From Hydractinia symbiolongicarpus (Eukaryota > Cnidaria > Hydrozoa > Anthoathecata > Hydractiniidae), in assembly GCF_029227915.1 (NCBI RefSeq), contig NC_079879.1:31998501-32062500 (forward strand): a DNA stretch of 64,000 nt, written 5' to 3'. The translations under genes and the position numbers were made by a program. Positions 38,154-50,600 of the stretch are shown here, piece after piece; position 1 is the first letter of the stretch, and each line of letters opens with the position of its first letter. The notes under the pieces are model-generated. The model was given only the letters and a program-made list of their open reading frames with translations, was not told the origin of the DNA and made no database searches.

Positions 38154-38965
38154 CTATACGGGCCGAGTCCGGGATTTACGGGAAATCGCGGGTTTTCGTT
38201 TGCCGGCGATTAAACTTCTTTTATTCAGCGTCCCATCAAAAATCAAAACATTTTTGAAAACTACCAGTCTCATGCGTTTTAGTGGTGAAAAAATAATATA
38301 AAAAATCGGGTGGGAAATGAGTTTACTCCCTGGGTACTTTCTTTGTATACTTTTGACTTTACGGGCCAAGCCCGGGATTTACGGGAAATGGCGGGTTTTC
38401 CTTTGCCGGCGATTAAACTTCTTTTATTCAGCGTCTCATCAAAAATGCAAGCAATTTTGAAAACTACAAGTCTCATGCGTTTTAGTGGTGAAAAAATAAT
38501 TTAAAAAATCGTTCGGGAAATGAGTTTACTCCCTGGGTACTTTCTTTGTATACTTTTGACTATACGGGCCGAGTCCGGGATTTACGGGAAATCGCGGGTT
38601 TTCGTTTGCCGGCGATTAAACTTCTTTTATTCAGCGTCCCATCAAAAATCAAAACATTTTTGAAAACTACCAGTCTCATGCGTTTTAGTGGTGAAAAAAT
38701 AATATAAAAAATCGGGTGGGAAATGAGTTTACTCCCTGGGTACTTTCTTTGTATACTTTTGACTTTACGGGCCAAGCCCGGGATTTACGGGAAATGGCGG
38801 GTTTTCCTTTGCCGGCGATTAAACTTCTTTTATTCAGCGTCTCATCAAAAATGCAAGCAATTTTGAAAACTACAAGTCTCATGCGTTTTAGTGGTGAAAA
38901 AATAATTTAAAAAATCGTTCGGGAAATGAGTTTACTCCCTGGGTACTTTATTTGTATACTTTTGA
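38154..38965 (-). repeat. 406-bp dimer duplication
   Basis: Two copies (38,154-38,559 and 38,560-38,965) share ATCAAAACATTTTTG with CCCATC, CTACCAG, AATATAAAAAATCGGGTGGG and GCAAGCAATTTTG. The only difference I noticed is CTTTATTTG for CTTTCTTTG near the end of the second. Close relatives of this dimer recur singly near 43.6, 45.9, 49.9, 52.2, 57.4 and 62.7 kb. Confidence 0.93.
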
Positions 38966-41405
38966 CTATACGGGCCGAGTCCGGGATTTACGGGAAATCG
39001 CGGGTTTTCGTTTGCCAGCGATTAAACCTCTTTCATTAAGCATCTCATCAAAAATGAAAACATTTTTGAAAACGACAAGTCTCATGCGTTTTAGTGGTGA
39101 AAAAAAAATTTAAAAAATCGTTCGGGAAATGAGTTTACTCCCTGGGTACTTTCTTTGTATACTTTTGACTATACGGGCCGAGTCCGGGATTTAGGGGAAA
39201 TCGCTGGTTTTCGTTTGCCGGCGATTAAACCTCTTTCATTAAGCGTCTCATCAAAAATGAAAACATTTTTGAAAACTACAAGTCTCATGCGTTTTAGAGG
39301 TGAAAAAAAAATTTAAAATATCGTTCGTGAAATGAGTTTACTCCCTGGGTACTTTCTTTGTATACATTCGACTACACGGGCCAAGCCCGGGATTTTGGGG
39401 AAATCGCTGGTTTTCGTTTGCCGGCGATTAAACCTCTTTCATTAAGCGTCTCATCAAAAATGCAAACAATTTTGAAAACTACAAGTCTCATGCGTTTTAG
39501 TGGTGAAAAAATAATTTAAAAAATCGTTCGGGAAATGAGTTTACTCCCTGGGTACTTTCTTTGTATACTTTTGACTATACGGGCCGAGTCCGGGATTTAC
39601 GGGAAATCGCGGGTTTTCGTTTGCCGGCGATTAAACCTCTTTCATTAAGCATCTCATCAAAAATGAAAACATTTTTGAAAACGACAAGTCTCATGCGTTT
39701 TAGTGGTGAAAAAAAAATTTAAAAAATCGTTCGGGAAATGAGTTTACTCCCTGGGTACTTTCTTTGTATACATTCGACTACACGGGCCAAGCCCGGGATT
39801 TAGGGGAAATCGCTGGTTTTCGTTTGCCGGCGAGTAAACCTCTTTCATTAAGCGTCTCATCAAAAATGCAAGCAATTTTGAAAACTACAAGTCTCATGCG
39901 TTTTAGTGGTGAAAAAATAATTTAAAAAATCGTTCGGGAAATGAGTTTACTCCCTGGGTACTTTCTTTGTATACTTTTGACTATACGGGCCGAGTCCGGG
40001 ATTTACGGGAAATCGCGGGTTTTCGTTTGCCGGCGATTAAACCTCTTTCATTAAGCATCTCATCAAAAATGAAAACATTTTTGAAAACGACAAGTCTCAT
40101 GCGTTTTAGTGGTGAAAAAAAAATTTAAAAAATCGTTCGGGAAATGAGTTTACTCCCTGGGTACTTTCTTTGTATACTTTTGACTATACGGGCCGAGTCC
40201 GGGATTTAGGGGAAATCGCTGGTTTTCGTTTGCCGGCGATTAAACCTCTTTCATTAAGCGTCTCATCAAAAATGAAAACATTTTTGAAAACTACAAGTCT
40301 CATGCGTTTTAGAGGTGAAAAAAAAATTTAAAATATCGTTCGGGAAATGAGTTTACTCCTTGGGTACTTTCTTTGTATACATTCGACTATACGGGCCAAG
40401 CCCGGGATTTACGGGAAATCGCAGGTTTTCGTTTGCCGGCGATTAAACTTCTTTTATTCAGCGTCTCATCAAAAATGAAAACATATTTGAAAACTACAAG
40501 TCTTATGCGTTTTAGTGGTGAAAAAATAGTTTAAAAAATCGTTCTGGAAATGAGTTTACTCACACGGTACTTTCTTTTTATACATTCGACTATACGGGCC
40601 AAGCCCTGGATTTACGGGAAATCGCGGGTTTTCGTTTGCCGGCGATTAAACCTCTTTCATTAAGCATCTCATCAAAAATGAAAACATTTTTGAAAACGAC
40701 AAGTCTCATGCGTTTTAGTGGTGAAAAAAAAATTTAAAAAATCGTTCGGGAAATGAGTTTACTCCCTGGGTACTTTCTTTGTATACATTCGACTACACGG
40801 GCCAAGCCCGGGATTTAGGGGAAATCGCTGGTTTTCGTTTGCCGGCGATTAAACCTCTTTCATTAAGCGTCCCATCAAAAATGAAACCATTTTTGAAAAC
40901 TACAAGTCTCATGCGTTTTAGTGGTGAAAAAATAGTTTAAAAAATCGTTCTGGAAATGAGTTTACTCACTCGGTACTTTCTTTTTATACATTCGACTATA
41001 CGGGCCAAGCCCGGGATTTACGGGAAATCGCGGGTTTTCGTTTGCCGGCGATTAAACCTCTTTCATTAAGCATCTCATCAAAAATAAAAACATTTTTGAA
41101 AACGACAAGTCTCATGCGTTTTAGTGGTGAAAAAAAAATTTAAAAAATCGTTCGGGAAATGAGTTTACTCCCTGGGTACTTTCTTTGTATACATTCGACT
41201 ACACGGGCCAAGCCCGGGATTTAGGGGAAATCGCTGGTTTTCGTTTGCCGGCGATTAAACCTCTTTCATTAAGCGTCTCATCAAAAATGAAACCATTTTT
41301 GAAAACTTCAAGTCTCATGCGTTTTAGTGGTGAAAAAAAAATTTAAAATATCGTTCGGGAAATGAGTTTACTCCTTGGGTACTTTCTTTGTATACATTCG
41401 ACTAT
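38966..41405 (-). repeat. Right-arm monomers, CCGAGTCCGGG and A/B/C types
   Basis: Alternating CCGAGTCCGGG/A, B and GCAAACAATTTTG or GCAAGCAATTTTG monomers, then an A, B-prime, A, B, C string resembling the 30.7-35 kb repeat. The string from about 40.2 kb also resembles that from about 59.07 kb. No unique sequence. Confidence 0.85.
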
Positions 41406-44400
41406 ACGGGCCAAGCCCGGGATTTACGGGAAATCGCAGGTTTTCGTTTGCCGGCGATTAAACTTCTTTTATTCAGCGTCTCATCAAAAATGAAAACATA
41501 TTTGAAAACTACAAGTCTTATGCGTTTTAGTGGTGAAAAAATAGTTTAAAAAATCGTTCTGGAAATGAGTTTACTCACACGGTACTTTCTTTTTATACAT
41601 TCGACTATACGGGCCAAGCCCGGGATTTACGGGAAATCGCGGGTTTTCGTTTGCCGGAGATTAAACCTCTTTCATTAAGCGTCTCATCAAAAATGAAAAC
41701 ATTTTTAAAAACTACCAGTCTCATGCGTTTTAGTGGTGAAAAAAAAATTTAAAATATCGTTCGGGAAATGAGTTTACTCCTTGGGTTCTTTCTCTGTATA
41801 CATTGGACTATACGGGCCAAGCCCGGGATTTACGGGAAATCGCAGGTTTTCGTTTGCCGGCGATTAAACTTCCTTTATTCAGCGTCTCATCAGAAATGAA
41901 AACATATTTGAAAACTACAAGTCTCATGCGTTTTAGTGGTGAAAAAATAGTTTAAAAAATCGTTCTGGAAATGAGTTTACTCACTCGGTACTTTCTTTTT
42001 ATACATTCGACTATACGGGCCAAGCCCGGGATTTACGGGAAATCGCGGGTTTTCGTTTGCCGGCGATTAAACCTCTTTCATTAAGCATCTCATCAAAAAT
42101 GAAAACATTTTTGAAAACGACAAGTCTCATGCGTTTTAGTGGTGAAAAAAAAATTTAAAAAATCGTTCGGGAAATGAGTTTACTCACTCGGTACTTTCTT
42201 TTTATACATTCGACTATACGGGCCAAGCCCGGGATTTACGGGAAATCGCGAGTTTTCGTTTGCCGGCGATTAAACCTCTTTCATTAAGCGTCTCATCAAA
42301 AATGAAACCATTTTTGAAAACTACAAGTCTCATGCGTTTTAGTGGTGAAAAAAAAATTTAAAATATCGTTCGGGAAATGAGTTTACTCCTTGGGTACTTT
42401 CTTTGTATACATTCGACTATACGGGCCAAGCCCGGGATTTACGGGAAATCGCAGGTTTTCGTTTGCCGGCGATTAAACTTCTTTTATTCAGCGTCTCATC
42501 AAAAATGAAAACATATTTGAAAACTACAAGTCTTATGCGTTTTAGTGGTGAAAAAATAGTTTAAAAAATCGTTCTGGAAATGAGTTTACTCACACGGTAC
42601 TTTCTTTTTATACATTCGACTATACGGGCCAAGCCCGGGATTTACGGGAAATCGCGGGTTATCGTTTGCCGGCGATTAAACCTCTTTCATTAAGCGTCTC
42701 ATCAAAAATGAAAACATTTTTGAAAACTACAAGTCTCATGCGTTTTAGTGGTGAAAAAAATATTTAAAAAATCGTTCGTGAAATGAGTTTACTTCCTGGG
42801 TACTTTCTTTGTATACATTCGACTACACGGGCCAAGCCCGGGATTTAGGGGAAATCGCTGGTTTTCGTTTGCCGGCGATTAAACCTCTTTCATTAAGCGT
42901 CTCATCAAAAATGAAAAAATTTTGAAAACTACAAGTCTCATGCGTTTTAGTGGTGAAAAAAAAATTTAAAATATCGTTCGGGAAATGAGTTTACTCCTTG
43001 GGTTCTTTCTCTGTATACATTCGACTATACGGGCCAAGCCCGGGATTTACGGGAAATCGCAGGTTTTCGTTTGCCGGCGATTAAACTTCTTTTATTCAGC
43101 GTCTCATCAGAAATGAAAACATATTTGAAAACTACAAGTCTTATGCGTTTTAGTGGTGAAAAAATAGTTTAAAAAATTGTTCTGGAAATGAGTTTACTCA
43201 CACGGTACTTTCTTTTTATACATTCGACTATACGGGCCAAGCCCGGGATTTACGGGAAATCGCGGGTTTTCGTTTGCCGGCGATTAAACCTCTTTCATTA
43301 AGCGTCTCATCAAAAATTAAAACATTTTTGAAAACTACAAGTCTCATGCGTTTTAGTGGTGAAAAAAAAAATTAAAAAATCGTTCGTGAAATGAGTTTAC
43401 TCCCTGGGTACTTTCTTTGTATACATTCGACTACACGGGCCAAGCCCGGGATTTAGGGGAAATCGCTGGTTTTCGTTTGCCGGCGATTAAACCTCTTTCA
43501 TTAAGCGTCTCATCAAAAATGCAAACAATTTTGAAAACTACAAGTCTCATGCGTTTTAGTGGTGAAAAAATAATTTAAAAAATCGTTCGGGAAATGAGTT
43601 TACTCCCTGGGTACTTTCTTTGTATACTTTTGACTATACGGGCCGAGTCCGGGATTTACGGGAAATCGCGGGTTTTCGTTTGCCGGCGATTAAACTTCTT
43701 TTATTCAGCGTCCCATCAAAAATCAAAACATTTTTGAAAACTACAAGTCTCATGCGTTTTAGTGGTGAAAAAATAATATAAAAAATCGGGTGGGAAATGA
43801 GTTTACTCCCTGGGTACTTTCTTTGTATACTTTTGACTTTACGGGCCAAGCCCGGGATTTACGGGAAATGGCGGGTTTTCGTTTGCCGGCGATTAAACTT
43901 CTTTTATTCAGCGTCTCATCAAAAATGCAAGCAATTTTGAAAACTACAAGTCTCATGCGTTTTAGTGGTGAAAAAATAGTTTAAAAAATCGTTCTGGAAA
44001 TGAGTTTACTCACTCGGTACTTTCTTTTTATACATTCGACTATACGGGCCAAGCCCGGGATTTACGGGAAATCGCGGGTTTTCGTTTGCCGGCGATTAAA
44101 CCTCTTTCATTAAGCATCTCATCAAAAATGAAAACATTTTTGAAAACGACAAGTCTCATGCGTTTTAGTGGTGAAAAAAAAATTTAAAAAATCGTTCGGG
44201 AAATGAGTTTACTCACTCGGTACTTTCTTTTTATACATTCGACTATACGGGCCAAGCCCGGGATTTACGGGAAATCGCGAGTTTTCGTTTGCCGGCGATT
44301 AAACCTCTTTCATTAAGCATCTCATCAAAAATGAAAACATTTTTGAAAACGACAAGTCTCATGCGTTTTAGTGGTGAAAAAAAAATTTAAAAAATCGTTC

Positions 44401-47400
44401 GGGAAATGAGTTTACTCCCTGGGTACTTTCTTTGTATACATTCGACTACACGGGCCAAGCCCGGGATTTAGGGGAAATCGCTGGTTTTCGTTTGCCGGCG
44501 ATTAAACCTCTTTCATTAAGCGTCTCATCAAAAATGAAACCATTTTTGAAAACTACAAGTCTCATGCGTTTTAGTGGTGAAAAAAAAATTTAAAATATCG
44601 TTCGGGAAATGAGTTTACTCCTTGGGTACTTTCTTTGTATACATTCGACTATACGGGCCAAGCCCGGGATTTACGGGAAATCGCAGGTTTTCGTTTGCCG
44701 GCGATTAAACTTCTTTTATTCAGCGTCTCATCAAAAATGAAAACATATTTGAAAACTACAAGTCTTATGCGTTTTAGTGGTGAAAAAATAGTTTAAAAAA
44801 TCGTTCTGGAAATGAGTTTACTCACACGGTACTTTCTTTTTATACATTCGACTATACGGGCCAAGCCCGGGATTTACGGGAAATCGCGGGTTATCGTTTG
44901 CCGGCGATTAAACCTCTTTCATTAAGCGTCTCATCAAAAATGAAAACATTTTTGAAAACTACAAGTCTCATGCGTTTTAGTGGTGAAAAAAATATTTAAA
45001 AAATCGTTCGTGAAATGAGTTTACTTCCTGGGTACTTTCTTTGTATACATTCGACTACACGGGCCAAGCCCGGGATTTAGGGGAAATCGCTGGTTTTCGT
45101 TTGCCGGCGATTAAACCTCTTTCATTAAGCGTCTCATCAAAAATGAAAAAATTTTGAAAACTACAAGTCTCATGCGTTTTAGTGGTGAAAAAAAAATTTA
45201 AAATATCGTTCGGGAAATGAGTTTACTCCTTGGGTTCTTTCTCTGTATACATTCGACTATACGGGCCAAGCCCGGGATTTACGGGAAATCGCAGGTTTTC
45301 GTTTGCCGGCGATTAAACTTCTTTTATTCAGCGTCTCATCAGAAATGAAAACATATTTGAAAACTACAAGTCTTATGCGTTTTAGTGGTGAAAAAATAGT
45401 TTAAAAAATTGTTCTGGAAATGAGTTTACTCACACGGTACTTTCTTTTTATACATTCGACTATACGGGCCAAGCCCGGGATTTACGGGAAATCGCGGGTT
45501 TTCGTTTGCCGGCGATTAAACCTCTTTCATTAAGCGTCTCATCAAAAATGAAAACATTTTTGAAAACTACAAGTCTCATGCGTTTTAGTGGTGAAAAAAA
45601 AAATTAAAAAATCGTTCGTGAAATGAGTTTACTCCCTGGGTACTTTCTTTGTATACATTCGACTACACGGGCCAAGCCCGGGATTTAGGGGAAATCGCTG
45701 GTTTTCGTTTGCCGGCGATTAAACCTCTTTCATTAAGCGTCTCATCAAAAATGCAAACAATTTTGAAAACTACAAGTCTCATGCGTTTTAGTGGTGAAAA
45801 AATAATTTAAAAAATCGTTCGGGAAATGAGTTTACTCCCTGGGTACTTTCTTTGTATACTTTTGACTATACGGGCCGAGTCCGGGATTTACGGGAAATCG
45901 CGGGTTTTCGTTTGCCGGCGATTAAACTTCTTTTATTCAGCGTCCCATCAAAAATCAAAACATTTTTGAAAACTACAAGTCTCATGCGTTTTAGTGGTGA
46001 AAAAATAATATAAAAAATCGGGTGGGAAATGAGTTTACTCCCTGGGTACTTTCTTTGTATACTTTTGACTTTACGGGCCAAGCCCGGGATTTACGGGAAA
46101 TGGCGGGTTTTCGTTTGCCGGCGATTAAACTTCTTTTATTCAGCGTCTCATCAAAAATGCAAGCAATTTTGAAAACTACAAGTCTCATGCGTTTTAGTGG
46201 TGAAAAAATAATTTAAAAAATCGTTCGGGAAATGAGTTTACTCCCTGGGTACTTTATTTGTATACTTTTGACTATACGGGCCGAGTCCGGGATTTACGGG
46301 AAATCGCGGGTTTTCGATTGCCGGCGATTAAACCTCTTTCATTAAGCATCTCATCAAAAATGAAAACATTTTTGAAAACGACAAGTCTCATGCGTTTTAG
46401 TGGTGAAAAAAAAATTTAAAAAATCGTTCGGGAAATGAGTTTACTCCCTGGGTACTTTCTTTGTATACTTTTGACTATACGGGCCGAGTCCGGGATTTAG
46501 GGCAAATCGCTGGTTTTCGTTTGCCGGCGATTAAACCTCTTTCATTAAGCGTCTCATCAAAAATGAAAACATTTTTGAAAACTACAAGTCTCATGCGTTT
46601 TAGAGGTGAAAAAAAAATTTAAAATATCGTTCGTGAAATGAGTTTACTCCCTGGGTACTTTCTTTGTATACATTCGACTACACGGGCCAAGCCCGGGATT
46701 TAGGGGAAATCGCTGGTTTTCGTTTGCCGGCGATTAAACCTCTTTCATTAAGCGTCTCATCAAAAATGCAAACAATTTTGAAAACTACATGTCTCATGCG
46801 TTTTAGTGGTGAAAGAATAATTTAAAAAATCGTTCGGGAAATGAGTTTACTCCCTGGGTACTTTCTTTGTATACTTTTGACTATACGGGCCGAGTCCGGG
46901 ATTTAGGGGAAATCGCGGGTTTTCGTTTGCCGGCGATTAAACCTCTTTCATTAAGCATCTCATCAAAACTGAAAACATTTTTGAAAACGACAAGTCTCAT
47001 GCGTTTTAGTGGTGAAAAAAAAATTTAAAAAATCGTTCGGGAAATGAGTTTACTCCCTGGGTACTTTCTTTGTATACATTCGACTATACGGGCCAAGCCC
47101 GGGATTTACGGGAAATCGCAGGTTTTCGTTTGCCGGCGATTAAACTTCCTTTATTCAGCGTCTCATCAGAAATGAAAACATATTTGAAAACTACAAGTCT
47201 CATGCGTTTTAGTGGTGAAAAAATAGTTTAAAAAATCGTTCTGGAAATGAGTTTACTCACTCGGTACTTTCTTTTTATAGATTCGACTATACGGGCCAAG
47301 CCCGGGATTTACGGGAAATCGCGGGTTTTCGTTTGCCGGCGATTAAACCTCTTTCATTAAGCGTCTCATCAAAAATGCAAGCAATTTTGAAAACTACAAG

Positions 47401-47696
47401 TCTCATGCGTTTTAGTGGTGAAAAAATAATTTAAAAAATCGTTCGGGAAATGAGTTTACTCCCTGGGTACTTTCTTTGTATACTTTTGACTTTACGGGCC
47501 GAGTCCGGGATTTACGGGAAATCGCGGGTTTTCGTTTGCCGGCGATTAAACCTCTTTCATTAAGCATCTCATCAAAAATGAAAACATTTTTGAAAACGAC
47601 AAGTCTCATGCGTTTTAGTGGTGAAAAAAAAATTTAAAAAATCGTTCGGGAAATGAGTTTACTCCCTGGGCACTTTCTTTGTATATATTCGACTAC
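41406..47696 (-). repeat. 31-monomer segmental duplication, copy 1 (6,291 bp)
   Basis: Matches the next block at a constant offset of 6,291 bp. Markers include GCCGGAGATT (41653 and 47944), ACATTGGACTATAC, GAAAAAATTTTGAAAAC, GGGTTATCGTTTGCC, CGATTGCCGG, GGGCAAATCGC, TACATGTCTC and CAAAACTGAAAAC. I noticed only two differences: ATG to ATA at about 42,299/48,590, and GACTTTACGG to GACTATACGG at about 47,489/53,780. The length is 31 monomers minus two bases, explained by two one-base-short monomers. Confidence 0.92.
42258..46207 (-). repeat. Nested 11-monomer repeat (2,232 bp offset)
   Basis: Inside copy 1, about 42,258-43,975 matches 44,490-46,207 at an offset of 2,232 bp (11 x 203 minus 1). 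Both carry GGGTTATCG, AAAAATATTTAAAA, the one-base-short GAAAAAATTTTG and the AATATAAAAAATCGGGTGGG monomer. The copies separate where AATAGTTT/TTCTGG gives way to AATAATTT/TTCGGG. The same pair is repeated in copy 2 at about 48.5-52.5 kb. Confidence 0.87.
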
Positions 47697-50600
47697 ACGG
47701 GCCAAGCCCGGGATTTACGGGAAATCGCAGGTTTTCGTTTGCCGGCGATTAAACTTCTTTTATTCAGCGTCTCATCAAAAATGAAAACATATTTGAAAAC
47801 TACAAGTCTTATGCGTTTTAGTGGTGAAAAAATAGTTTAAAAAATCGTTCTGGAAATGAGTTTACTCACACGGTACTTTCTTTTTATACATTCGACTATA
47901 CGGGCCAAGCCCGGGATTTACGGGAAATCGCGGGTTTTCGTTTGCCGGAGATTAAACCTCTTTCATTAAGCGTCTCATCAAAAATGAAAACATTTTTAAA
48001 AACTACCAGTCTCATGCGTTTTAGTGGTGAAAAAAAAATTTAAAATATCGTTCGGGAAATGAGTTTACTCCTTGGGTTCTTTCTCTGTATACATTGGACT
48101 ATACGGGCCAAGCCCGGGATTTACGGGAAATCGCAGGTTTTCGTTTGCCGGCGATTAAACTTCCTTTATTCAGCGTCTCATCAGAAATGAAAACATATTT
48201 GAAAACTACAAGTCTCATGCGTTTTAGTGGTGAAAAAATAGTTTAAAAAATCGTTCTGGAAATGAGTTTACTCACTCGGTACTTTCTTTTTATACATTCG
48301 ACTATACGGGCCAAGCCCGGGATTTACGGGAAATCGCGGGTTTTCGTTTGCCGGCGATTAAACCTCTTTCATTAAGCATCTCATCAAAAATGAAAACATT
48401 TTTGAAAACGACAAGTCTCATGCGTTTTAGTGGTGAAAAAAAAATTTAAAAAATCGTTCGGGAAATGAGTTTACTCACTCGGTACTTTCTTTTTATACAT
48501 TCGACTATACGGGCCAAGCCCGGGATTTACGGGAAATCGCGAGTTTTCGTTTGCCGGCGATTAAACCTCTTTCATTAAGCGTCTCATCAAAAATAAAACC
48601 ATTTTTGAAAACTACAAGTCTCATGCGTTTTAGTGGTGAAAAAAAAATTTAAAATATCGTTCGGGAAATGAGTTTACTCCTTGGGTACTTTCTTTGTATA
48701 CATTCGACTATACGGGCCAAGCCCGGGATTTACGGGAAATCGCAGGTTTTCGTTTGCCGGCGATTAAACTTCTTTTATTCAGCGTCTCATCAAAAATGAA
48801 AACATATTTGAAAACTACAAGTCTTATGCGTTTTAGTGGTGAAAAAATAGTTTAAAAAATCGTTCTGGAAATGAGTTTACTCACACGGTACTTTCTTTTT
48901 ATACATTCGACTATACGGGCCAAGCCCGGGATTTACGGGAAATCGCGGGTTATCGTTTGCCGGCGATTAAACCTCTTTCATTAAGCGTCTCATCAAAAAT
49001 GAAAACATTTTTGAAAACTACAAGTCTCATGCGTTTTAGTGGTGAAAAAAATATTTAAAAAATCGTTCGTGAAATGAGTTTACTTCCTGGGTACTTTCTT
49101 TGTATACATTCGACTACACGGGCCAAGCCCGGGATTTAGGGGAAATCGCTGGTTTTCGTTTGCCGGCGATTAAACCTCTTTCATTAAGCGTCTCATCAAA
49201 AATGAAAAAATTTTGAAAACTACAAGTCTCATGCGTTTTAGTGGTGAAAAAAAAATTTAAAATATCGTTCGGGAAATGAGTTTACTCCTTGGGTTCTTTC
49301 TCTGTATACATTCGACTATACGGGCCAAGCCCGGGATTTACGGGAAATCGCAGGTTTTCGTTTGCCGGCGATTAAACTTCTTTTATTCAGCGTCTCATCA
49401 GAAATGAAAACATATTTGAAAACTACAAGTCTTATGCGTTTTAGTGGTGAAAAAATAGTTTAAAAAATTGTTCTGGAAATGAGTTTACTCACACGGTACT
49501 TTCTTTTTATACATTCGACTATACGGGCCAAGCCCGGGATTTACGGGAAATCGCGGGTTTTCGTTTGCCGGCGATTAAACCTCTTTCATTAAGCGTCTCA
49601 TCAAAAATTAAAACATTTTTGAAAACTACAAGTCTCATGCGTTTTAGTGGTGAAAAAAAAAATTAAAAAATCGTTCGTGAAATGAGTTTACTCCCTGGGT
49701 ACTTTCTTTGTATACATTCGACTACACGGGCCAAGCCCGGGATTTAGGGGAAATCGCTGGTTTTCGTTTGCCGGCGATTAAACCTCTTTCATTAAGCGTC
49801 TCATCAAAAATGCAAACAATTTTGAAAACTACAAGTCTCATGCGTTTTAGTGGTGAAAAAATAATTTAAAAAATCGTTCGGGAAATGAGTTTACTCCCTG
49901 GGTACTTTCTTTGTATACTTTTGACTATACGGGCCGAGTCCGGGATTTACGGGAAATCGCGGGTTTTCGTTTGCCGGCGATTAAACTTCTTTTATTCAGC
50001 GTCCCATCAAAAATCAAAACATTTTTGAAAACTACAAGTCTCATGCGTTTTAGTGGTGAAAAAATAATATAAAAAATCGGGTGGGAAATGAGTTTACTCC
50101 CTGGGTACTTTCTTTGTATACTTTTGACTTTACGGGCCAAGCCCGGGATTTACGGGAAATGGCGGGTTTTCGTTTGCCGGCGATTAAACTTCTTTTATTC
50201 AGCGTCTCATCAAAAATGCAAGCAATTTTGAAAACTACAAGTCTCATGCGTTTTAGTGGTGAAAAAATAGTTTAAAAAATCGTTCTGGAAATGAGTTTAC
50301 TCACTCGGTACTTTCTTTTTATACATTCGACTATACGGGCCAAGCCCGGGATTTACGGGAAATCGCGGGTTTTCGTTTGCCGGCGATTAAACCTCTTTCA
50401 TTAAGCATCTCATCAAAAATGAAAACATTTTTGAAAACGACAAGTCTCATGCGTTTTAGTGGTGAAAAAAAAATTTAAAAAATCGTTCGGGAAATGAGTT
50501 TACTCACTCGGTACTTTCTTTTTATACATTCGACTATACGGGCCAAGCCCGGGATTTACGGGAAATCGCGAGTTTTCGTTTGCCGGCGATTAAACCTCTT